A stretch of DNA of 64,000 nucleotides from Parapristionchus giblindavisi (lineage: Eukaryota; Nematoda; Chromadorea; Rhabditida; Diplogasteridae). Of the stretch, positions 51,235-62,411 are shown in pieces. Each line of letters starts with the position of its first letter. Position 1 is the stretch's first letter. The position numbers and the translations under genes are program-made. The stretch lies in NCBI GenBank assembly GCA_943737045.1, contig CALSFV010000010.1, forward strand, positions 1 through 64,000, read 5' to 3'. Under the pieces are notes generated by a model that did no database searches, had not been told where the DNA came from, and was given only the letters and a program-made list of their open reading frames with translations.

Positions 51235-52518
51235 ACTCGATAAGTATCATTGACAATTAGACTTGTAACGAATTATTTTGTACCAAAAACAGAGAGTATT
51301 GAAAGATAAATTTACATATTGGCCGTACTGACCACTTTGAAATAGTTTATCTTATTCAGAATTTTTCGCTCTTTCATTTGGTATATGACACGATAGGTTT
51401 CATTTTCATTTTCATATATCTCAAGTTATCTTGATCATATCAGAGTAAAAGCTACTTTTGTACTTCGGTCATTATAGCAGCAGTAAAATATCACAGCTCG
51501 ACATGACCTGAAGTGTGTCTCATTCAGAATTTTTTCCTCTTTCACATAGTATATAACTCGATAAGTATCATTGACAATTAGACTTGTAACGAATTATTTT
51601 GTACTAAAAACAGAGAGTATTGAAAGATAAATTTACATATTGGCCGTACTGACCACTTTGAAATAGTTTATCTTATTCAGAATTTTTCGCTCTTTCATTT
51701 GGTATATGACACGATAGGTTTCATTTTCATTTTCATATTTCTCGAGTTATCTTGATCATATCAGAGTAAAAGCTACTTTTGTACTTCGGTCATTATAGCA
51801 GCAGTAAAATATCACAGCTCGACATGACCTGAAGTGTGTCTCATTCAGAATTTTTTCCTCTTTCACATAGTATATAACTCGATAAGTATCATTGACAATT
51901 AGACTTGTAACGAATTATTTTGTACTAAAAACAGAGAGTATTGAAAGATAAATTTACATATTGGCCGTACTGACCACTTTGAAATAGTTTATCTTATTCA
52001 GAATTTTTCGCTCTTTCATTTGGTATATGACACGATAGGTTTCATTTTCATTTTCATATTTCTCAAGTTATCTTGATCATATCAGAGTAAAAGCTACTTT
52101 TGTACTTCGGTCATTATAGCAGCAGTAAAATATCACAGCTCGACATGACCTGAAGTGTGTCTCATTCAGAATTTTTTCCTCTTTCACATAGTATATAACT
52201 CGATAAGTATCATTGACAATTAGACTTGTAACGAATTATTTTGTACTAAAAACAGAGAGTATTGAAAGATAAATTTACATATTGGCCGTACTGACCACTT
52301 TGAAATAGTCCATCTTATTCAGAATTTTTCGCTCTTTCATTTGGTATATGACACGATAGGTTTCATTTTCATTTTCATATTTCTCAAGTTATCTTGATCA
52401 TATCAGAGTAAAAGCTACTTTTGTACTTCGGTCATTATAGCAGCAGTAAAATATCACAGCTCGACATGACCTGAAGTGTGTCTCATTCAGAATTTTTTCC
52501 TCTTTCACATAGTATATT
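51235..52518 (+). repeat. Run of monomers with 'gtactaaaaac' and 'tatataactcg'
   Basis: Monomers 51556, 51877 and 52198 share 'gtactaaaaac' and are each preceded by 'tatataactcg', so one 321-bp monomer was copied in place to give three. Single private changes follow: 'ctcgagttat' (51556) and 'agtccatctt' (52198). The preceding monomer 51235 donates the 'catagtatataact' end. Confidence 0.85.
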
Positions 52519-55500
52519 ACTCGATAAGTATCATTGACAATTAGACTTGTAACGAATTATTTTGTACCAAAAACAGAGAGTATTGAAAGATAAATTTACA
52601 TATTGGCCGTACTGACCACTTTGAAATAGTCTATCTTATTCAGAATTTTTCGCTCTTTCATTTGGTATATGACACGATAGGTTTCATTTTCATTTTCATA
52701 TTTCTCTAGTTATCTTGATCATATCAGAGTAAAAGCTACTTTTGTACTTCGGTCATTATAGCAGCAGTAAAATATCACAGCTCGACATGACCTGAAGTGT
52801 GTCTCATTCAGAATTTTTTCCTCTTTCACATAGTATATTACTCGATAAGTATCATTGACAATTAGACTTGTAACGAATTATTTTGTACCAAAAACAGAGA
52901 GTATTGAAAGATAAATTTACATATTGGCCGTACTGACCACTTTGAAATAGTCTATCTTATTCAGGATTTTTCGCTCTTTCATTTGGTATATGACACGATA
53001 GGTTTCATTTTCATTTTCATATTTCTCTAGTTATCTTGATCATATCAGAGTAAAAGCTACTTTTGTACTTCGGTCATTATAGCAGCAGTAAAATATCACA
53101 GCTCGACATGACCTGAAGTGTGTCTCATTCAGATTTTTTTCCTCTTTCACATAGTATATTACTCGTTAAGTATCATTGACAATTAGACTTGTAACGAATT
53201 ATTTTGTACCAAAAACAGAGAGTATTGAAAGATAAATTTACATATTGGCCGTACTGACCACTTTGAAATAGTTTATCTTATTCAGAATTTTTCGCTCTTT
53301 CATTTGGTATATGACACGATAGGTTTCATTTTCATTTTCATATTTCTCTAGTTTTCTTGATCATATCAGAGTAAAAGCTACTTTTGTACTTCGGTCATTA
53401 TAGCAGCAGTAAAATATCACAGCTCGACATGACCTGAAGTGTGTCTCATTCAGAATTTTTTCCTCTTTCACATAGTATATTACTCGATAAGTATCATTGA
53501 CAATTAGACTTGTAACGAATTATTTTGTACCAAAAACAGAGAGTATTGAAAGATAAATTTACATATTGGCCGTACTGACCACTTTGAAATAGTCTATCTT
53601 ATTCAGAATTTTTCGCTCTTTCATTTGGTATATGACACGATAGGTTTCATTTTCATTTTCACATTTCTCTAGTTATCTTGATCATATCAGAGTAAAAGCT
53701 ACTTTTGTACTTCGGTCATTATAGCAGCAGTAAAATATCACAGCTCGACATGACCTGAAGTGTGTCTCATTCAGAATTTTTTCCTCTTTCACATAGTATA
53801 TTACTCGATAAGTATCATTGACAATTAGACTTGTAACGAATTATTTTGTACCAAAAACAGAGAGTATTGAAAGATAAATTTACATATTGGCCGTACTTTG
53901 AAATAGTCTATCTTATTCAGAATTTTTCGCTCTTTCATTTGGTATATGACACGATAGGTTTCATTTCCATTTTCATATTTCTCAAGTTATCTTGATCATA
54001 TCAGAGTAAAAGCTACTTTTGTACTTCGGTCATTATAGCAGCAGTAAAATATCACAGCTCGACATGACCTGAAGTGTGTCTCATTCAGAATTTTTTCCTC
54101 TTTCACATAGTATATTACTCGATAAGTATCATTGACAATTAGACTTGTAACGAATTATTTTGTACCAAAAACAGAGAGTATTGAAAGATAAATTTACATA
54201 TTGGCCGTACTTTGAAATAGTCTATCTTATTCAGAATTTTTCGCTCTTTCATTTGGTATATGACACGATAGGTTTCATTTCCATTTTCATATTTCTCAAG
54301 TTATCTTGATCATATCAGAGTAAAAGCTACTTTTGTACTTCGGTCATTATAGCAGCAGTAAAATATCACAGCTCGACATGACCTGAAGTGTGTCTCATTC
54401 AGAATTTTTTCCTCTTTCACATAGTATATTACTCGATAAGTATCATTGACAATTAGACTTGTAACGAATTATTTTGTACCAAAAACAGAGAGTATTGAAA
54501 GATAAATTTACATATTGGCCGTACTGACCACTTTGAAATAGTCTATCTTATTCAGAATTTTTCGCTCTTTCATTTGGTATATGACACGATAGGTTTCATT
54601 TTCATTTTCATATTTCTCTAGTTATCTTGATCATATCAGAGTAAAAGCTACTTTTGTACTTCGGTCATTATAGCAGCAATAAAATATCACAGCTCGACAT
54701 GACCTGAAGTGTGTCTCATTCAGAATTTTTGCTCTTTCACATAGTATATTACTCGATAAGTATCATTGACAATTAGACTTGTAACGAATTATTTTGTACC
54801 AAAAACAGAGAGTATTGAAAGATAAATTTACATATTGGCCGTACTGACCACTTTGAAATAGTTTATCTTATTCAGAATTTTTCGCTCTTTCATTTGGTAT
54901 ATGACACGATAGGTTTCATTTTCATTTTCATATTTCTCAAGTTATCTTGATCATATCAGAGTAAAAGCTACTTTTGTACTTCGGTCATTATAGCAGCAGT
55001 AAAATATCACAGCTCGACATGACCTGAAGTGTGTCTCATTCAGAATTTTTTCCTCTTTCACATAGTATATTACTCGATAAGTATCATTGACAATTAGACT
55101 TGTAACGAATTATTTTGTACCAAAAACAGAGAGTATTGAAAGATAAATTTACATATTGGCCGTACTTTGAAATAGTCTATCTTATTCAGAATTTTTCGCT
55201 CTTTCATTTGGTATATGACACGATAGGTTTCATTTCCATTTTCATATTTCTCAAGTTATCTTGATCATATCAGAGTAAAAGCTACTTGTGTACTTCGGTC
55301 ATTATAGCAGCAGTAAAATATCACAGCTCGACATGACCTGAAGTGTGTCTCATTCAGAATTTTTTCCTCTTTCATATAGTATATTACACGATAAGTATCA
55401 TTGACAATTAGACTTGTAACGAATTATTTTGTACCAAAAACAGAGAGTATTGAAAGATAAATTTACATATTGGCCGTACTGACCACTTTGAAATAGTCTA

Positions 55501-56341
55501 TCTTATTCAGAATTTTTCGCTCTTTCATTTGGTATATGACACGATAGGTTTCATTTTCATTTTCATTTTTCTCAAGTTATCTTGATCATATCAGAGTAAA
55601 AGCTACTTTTGTACTTCGGTCATTATAGCAGCAGTAAAATATCACAGCTCGACATGACCTGAAGTGTGTCTCATTCAGAATTTTTTCCTCTTTCACATAG
55701 TATATTACTCGATAAGTATCATTGACAATTAGACTTGTAACGAATTATTTTGTACCAAAAACAGAGAGTATTGAAAGATAAATTTACATATTGGCCGTAC
55801 TTTGAAATAGTCTATCTTATTCAGAATTTTTCGCTCTTTCATTTGGTATATGACACGATAGGTTTCATTTTCATTTTCATTTTTCTCAAGTTATCTTGAT
55901 CATATCAGAGTAAAAGCTACTTTTGTACTTCGGTCATTATAGCAGCAGTAAAATATCACAGCTCGACATGACCTGAAGTGTGTCTCATTCAGAATTTTTT
56001 CCTCTTTCATATAGTATATTACACGATAAGTATCATTGACAATTAGACTTGTAACGAATTATTTTGTACCAAAAACAGAGAGTATTGAAAGATAAATTTA
56101 CATATTGGCCGTACTGACCACTTTGAAATAGTCTATCTTATTCAGAATTTTTCGCTCTTTCATTTGGTATATGACACGATAGGTTTCATTTCCATTTTCA
56201 TATTTCTCAAGTTATCTTGATCATATCAGAGTAAAAGCTACTTTTGTACTTCGGTCATTATAGCAGCAGTAAAATATCACAGCTCGACATGACCTGAAGT
56301 GTGTCTCATTCAGAATTTTTTCCTCTTTCATATAGTATATT
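52519..56341 (+). repeat. Type B block where 'ctctag', 'tttcc' and 7-bp-deleted monomers appear
   Basis: Monomers 52519-53482 carry 'ctctagtt' in place of 'ctcaagtt', with further private changes 'tcaggattt', 'actcgttaag' and 'gttttcttg' (53161, which removes the otherwise conserved 'gttatc'). The 314-bp monomers lacking 7 bp ('gtactttg') are at 53803, 54117, 55072 and 55707. 53803 and 54117 are a direct 314-bp pair. Monomer 54431 is 320 bp with 'gcaataaaat'. 'ttacacgataag' starts appear at 55386 and 56021. Confidence 0.8.
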
Positions 56342-58895
56342 ACTCGATAAGTATCATTGACAATTAGACTTGTAACGAATTATTTAGTACCAAAAACAGA
56401 GAGTATTGAAAGATAAATTTACATATTGGCCGTACTGACCACTTTGAAATAGTCTATCTTATTCAGAATTTTTCGCTCTTTCATTTGGTATATGACACGA
56501 TAGGTTTCATTTCCATTTTCATATTTCTCAAGTTATCTTGATCATATCAGAGTAAAAGCTACTTTTGTACTTCGGTCATTATAGCAGCAGTAAAATATCA
56601 CAGCTCGACATGAACTGAAGTGTGTCTCATTCAGAATTTTTTCCTCTTTCACATAGTATATTACTCGATAAGTATCATTGACAATTAGACTTGTAACGAA
56701 TTATTTTGTACCAAAAACAGAGAGTATTGAAAGATAAATTTACATATTGGCCGTACTGACCACTTTGAAATAGTCTATCTTATTTAGAATTTTTCGCTCT
56801 TTCATTTGGTATATGACACGATAGGTTTCATTTTCATTTTCATATTTCTCAAGTTATCTTGATCATATCAGAGTAAAAGCTACTTTTGTACTTCGGTCAT
56901 TATAGCAGCAGTAAAATATCACAGCTCGACATGACCTGAAGTGTGTCTCATTCAGAATTTTTTCCTCTTTCATATAGTATATTACACGATAAGTATCATT
57001 GACAATTAGACTTGTAACGAATTATTTTGTACCAAAAACAGAGAGTATTGAAAGATAAATTTACATATTGGCCGTACTGACCACTTTGAAATAGTCTATC
57101 TTATTCAGAATTTTTCGCTCTTTCATTTGGTATATGACACGATAGGTTTCATTTTCATTTTCATTTTTCTCAAGTTATCTTGATCATATCAGAGTAAAAG
57201 CTACTTTTGTACTTCGGTCATTATAGCAGCAGTAAAATATCACAGCTCGACATGACCTGAAGTGTGTCTCATTCAGAATTTTTTCCTCTTTCACATAGTA
57301 TATTACTCGATAAGTATCATTGACAATTAGACTTGTAACGAATTATTTTGTACCAAAAACAGAGAGTATTGAAAGATAAATTTACATATTGGCCGTACTT
57401 TGAAATAGTCTATCTTATTTAGAATTTTTCGCTCTTTCATTTGGTATATGACACGATAGGTTTCATTTCCATTTTCATATTTCTCAAGTTATCTTGATCA
57501 TATCAGAGTAAAAGCTACTTTTGTACTTCGGTCATTATAGCAGCAGTAAAATATCACAGCTCGACATGACCTGAAGTGTGTCTCATTCAGAATTTTTTCC
57601 TCTTTCACATAGTATATTACTCGATAAGTATCATTGACAATTAGACTTGTAACGAATTATTTTGTACCAAAAACAGAGAGTATTGAAAGATAAATTTACA
57701 TATTGGCCGTACTGACCACTTTGAAATAGTCTATCTTATTCAGAATTTTTCGCTCTTTCATTTGGTATATGACACGATAGGTTTCATTTCCATTTTCATA
57801 TTTCTCAAGTTATCTTGATCATATCAGAGTAAAAGCTACTTTTGTACTTCGGTCATTATAGCAGCAGTAAAATATCACAGCTCGACATGAACTGAAGTGT
57901 GTCTCATTCAGAATTTTTTCCTCTTTCACATAGTATATTACTCGATAAGTATCATTGACAATTAGACTTGTAACGAATTATTTTGTACCAAAAACAGAGA
58001 GTATTGAAAGATAAATTTACATATTGGCCGTACTGACCACTTTGAAATAGTCTATCTTATTTAGAATTTTTCGCTCTTTCATTTGGTATATGACACGATA
58101 GGTTTCATTTTCATTTTCATATTTCTCAAGTTATCTTGATCATATCAGAGTAAAAGCTACTTTTGTACTTCGGTCATTATAGCAGCAGTAAAATATCACA
58201 GCTCGACATGACCTGAAGTGTGTCTCATTCAGAATTTTTTCCTCTTTCATATAGTATATTACACGATAAGTATCATTGACAATTAGACTTGTAACGAATT
58301 ATTTTGTACCAAAAACAGAGAGTATTGAAAGATAAATTTACATATTGGCCGTACTGACCACTTTGAAATAGTCTATCTTATTCAGAATTTTTCGCTCTTT
58401 CATTTGGTATATGACACGATAGGTTTCATTTTCATTTTCATTTTTCTCAAGTTATCTTGATCATATCAGAGTAAAAGCTACTTTTGTACTTCGGTCATTA
58501 TAGCAGCAGTAAAATATCACAGCTCGACATGACCTGAAGTGTGTCTCATTCAGAATTTTTTCCTCTTTCACATAGTATATTACTCGATAAGTATCATTGA
58601 CAATTAGACTTGTAACGAATTATTTTGTACCAAAAACAGAGAGTATTGAAAGATAAATTTACATATTGGCCGTACTTTGAAATAGTCTATCTTATTCAGA
58701 ATTTTTCGCTCTTTCATTTGGTATATGACACGATAGGTTTCATTTCCATTTTCATATTTCTCAAGTTATCTTGATCATATCAGAGTAAAAGCTACTTTTG
58801 TACTTCGGTCATTATAGCAGCAGTAAAATATCACAGCTCGACATGACCTGAAGTGTGTCTCATTCAGAATTTTTTCCTCTTTCATATAGTATATT
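56342..58895 (+). repeat. 1277-bp tetramer HOR, two copies
   Basis: The order is X-P-Q-R, where X has 'gaactgaag', P has 'tatttagaat' and ends 'ttcatatag', Q starts 'acacgataag' and has 'catttttctc', and R lacks 7 bp ('gtactttg', 314 bp). Copy 1 starts at 56342 and copy 2 at 57619. The length is 4 x 321 minus 7. R of copy 1 (57305) additionally carries 'tatttagaat'. Confidence 0.88.
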
Positions 58896-59216
58896 ACACG
58901 ATAAGTATCATTGACAATTAGACTTGTAACGAATTATTTTGTACCAAAAACAGAGAGTATTGAAAGATAAATTTACATATTGGCCGTACTGACCACTTTG
59001 AAATAGTCTATCTTATTCAGAATTTTCCGCTCTTTCATTTGGTATATGACACGATAGGTTTCATTTTCATTTTCATATTTCTCAAGTTATCTTGATCATA
59101 TCAGAGTAAAAGCTACTTTTGTACTTCGGTCATTATAGCAGCAGTAAAATATCACAGCTCGACATGACCTGAAGTGTGTCTCATTCAGAATTTTTTCCTC
59201 TTTCACATAGTATATT
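58896..59216 (+). repeat. Single linking monomer (Q2 form)
   Basis: Starts 'acacgataag' and has 'gaattttccgctc', the Q2 variant found again at 59538 and 61136. It links the tetramer and pentamer blocks. Confidence 0.8.
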
Positions 59217-62200
59217 ACTCGATAAGTATCATTGACAATTAGACTTGTAACGAATTATTTTGTACCAAAAACAGAGAGTATTGAAAGATAAATTTACATA
59301 TTGGCCGTACTGACCACTTTGAAATAGTCTATCTTATTTAGAATTTTTCGCTCTTTCATTTGGAATATGACACGATAGGTTTCATTTTCATTTTCATATT
59401 TCTCAAGTTATCTTGATCATATCAGAGTAAAAGCTACTTTTGTACTTCGGTCATTATAGCAGCAGTAAAATATCACAGCTCGACATGACCTGAAGTGTGT
59501 CTCATTCAGAATTTTTTCCTCTTTCATATAGTATATTACACGATAAGTATCATTGACAATTAGACTTGTAACGAATTATTTTGTACCAAAAACAGAGAGT
59601 ATTGAAAGATAAATTTACATATTGGCCGTACTGACCACTTTGAAATAGTCTATCTTATTCAGAATTTTCCGCTCTTTCATTTGGTATATGACACGATAGG
59701 TTTCATTTTCATTTTCATATTTCTCAAGTTATCTTGATCATATCAGAGTAAAAGCTACTTTTGTACTTCGGTCATTATAGCAGCAGTAAAATATCACAGC
59801 TCGACATGACCTGAAGTGTGTCTCATTCAGAATTTTTTCCTCTTTCACATAGTATATTACTCGATAAGTATCATTGACAATTAGACTTGTAACGAATTAT
59901 TTTGTACCAAAAACAGAGAGTATTGAAAGATAAATTTACATATTGGCCGTACTGACCACTTTGAAATAGTCTATCTTATTTAGAATTTTTCGCTCTTTCA
60001 TTTGGTATATGACACGATAGGTTTCATTTTCATTTTCATATTTCTCAAGTTATCTTGATCATATCAGAGTAAAAGCTACTTTTGTACTTCGGTCATTATA
60101 GCAGCAGTAAAATATCACAGCTCGACATGACCTGAAGTGTGTCTCATTCAGAATTTTTTCCTCTTTCATATAGTATATTACACGATAAGTATCATTGACA
60201 ATTAGACTTGTAACGAATTATTTTGTACCAAAAACAGAGAGTATTGAAAGATAAATTTACATATTGGCCGTACTGACCACTTTGAAATAGTCTATCTTAT
60301 TCAGAATTTTTCGCTCTTTCATTTGGTATATGACACGATAGGTTTCATTTTCATTTTCATTTTTCTCAAGTTATCTTGATCATATCAGAGTAAAAGCTAC
60401 TTTTGTACTTCGGTCATTATAGCAGCAGTAAAATATCACAGCTCGACATGACCTGAAGTGTGTCTCATTCAGAATTTTTTCCTCTTTCACATAGTATATT
60501 ACTCGATAAGTATCATTGACAATTAGACTTGTAACGAATTATTTTGTACCAAAAACAGAGAGTATTGAAAGATAAATTTACATATTGGCCGTACTTTGAA
60601 ATAGTCTATCTTATTCAGAATTTTTCGCTCTTTCATTTGGTATATGACACGATAGGTTTCATTTCCATTTTCATATTTCTCAAGTTATCTTGATCATATC
60701 AGAGTAAAAGCTACTTTTGTACTTCGGTCATTATAGCAGCAGTAAAATATCACAGCTCGACATGACCTGAAGTGTGTCTCATTCAGAATTTTTTCCTCTT
60801 TCACATAGTATATTACTCGATAAGTATCATTGACAATTAGACTTGTAACGAATTATTTTGTACCAAAAACAGAGAGTATTGAAAGATAAATTTACATATT
60901 GGCCGTACTGACCACTTTGAAATAGTCTATCTTATTTAGAATTTTTCGCTCTTTCATTTGGTATATGACACGATAGGTTTCATTTTCATTTTCATATTTC
61001 TCAAGTTATCTTGATCATATCAGAGTAAAAGCTACTTTTGTACTTCGGTCATTATAGCAGCAGTAAAATATCACAGCTCGACATGACCTGAAGTGTGTCT
61101 CATTCAGAATTTTTTCCTCTTTCATATAGTATATTACACGATAAGTATCATTGACAATTAGACTTGTAACGAATTATTTTGTACCAAAAACAGAGAGTAT
61201 TGAAAGATAAATTTACATATTGGCCGTACTGACCACTTTGAAATAGTCTATCTTATTCAGAATTTTCCGCTCTTTCATTTGGTATATGACACGATAGGTT
61301 TCATTTTCATTTTCATATTTCTCAAGTTATCTTGATCATATCAGAGTAAAAGCTACTTTTGTACTTCGGTCATTATAGCAGCAGTAAAATATCACAGCTC
61401 GACATGACCTGAAGTGTGTCTCATTCAGAATTTTTTCCTCTTTCACATAGTATATTACTCGATAAGTATCATTGACAATTAGACTTGTAACGAATTATTT
61501 TGTACCAAAAACAGAGAGTATTGAAAGATAAATTTACATATTGGCCGTACTGACCACTTTGAAATAGTCTATCTTATTTAGAATTTTTCGCTCTTTCATT
61601 TGGTATATGACACGATAGGTTTCATTTTCATTTCATATTTCTCAAGTTATCTTGATCATATCAGAGTAAAAGCTACTTTTGTACTTCGGTCATTATAGCA
61701 GCAGTAAAATATCACAGCTCGACATGACCTGAAGTGTGTCTCATTCAGAATTTTTTCCTCTTTCATATAGTATATTACACGATAAGTATCATTGACAATT
61801 AGACTTGTAACGAATTATTTTGTACCAAAAACAGAGAGTATTGAAAGATAAATTTACATATTGGCCGTACTGACCACTTTGAAATAGTCTATCTTATTCA
61901 GAATTTTTCGCTCTTTCATTTGGTATATGACACGATAGGTTTCATTTTCATTTTCATTTTTCTCAAGTTATCTTGATCATATCAGAGTAAAAGCTACTTT
62001 TGTACTTCGGTCATTATAGCAGCAGTAAAATATCACAGCTCGACATGACCTGAAGTGTGTCTCATTCAGAATTTTTTCCTCTTTCACATAGTATATTACT
62101 CGATAAGTATCATTGACAATTAGACTTGTAACGAATTATTTTGTACCAAAAACAGAGAGTATTGAAAGATAAATTTACATATTGGCCGTACTTTGAAATA

Positions 62201-62411
62201 GTCTATCTTATTCAGAATTTTTCGCTCTTTCATTTGGTATATGACACGATAGGTTTCATTTCCATTTTCATATTTCTCAAGTTATCTTGATCATATCAGA
62301 GTAAAAGCTACTTTTGTACTTCGGTCATTATAGCAGCAGTAAAATATCACAGCTCGACATGACCTGAAGTGTGTCTCATTCAGAATTTTTTCCTCTTTCA
62401 CATAGTATATT
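59217..62411 (+). repeat. 1598-bp pentamer HOR, two copies
   Basis: The order is P-Q2-P-Q1-R. Copy 1 (59217-60814) starts at 59217, 59538, 59859, 60180 and 60501. Copy 2 (60815-62411) starts at 60815, 61136, 61457, 61777 and 62098, and is 1 bp shorter through a loss in the TTTTCA tract of 61457. Q2 has 'ttttccgctc', Q1 has 'catttttctc', and R is the 314-bp 'gtactttg' form. Monomer 59217 has the private change 'tttggaatatg'. Confidence 0.9.

Noticed and set aside
54670..54685. Polyadenylation signal 'aataaa' in monomer 54431
   Set aside because: It arises from a single G-to-A change ('gcaataaaat') in one monomer, with no transcript evidence or gene upstream.
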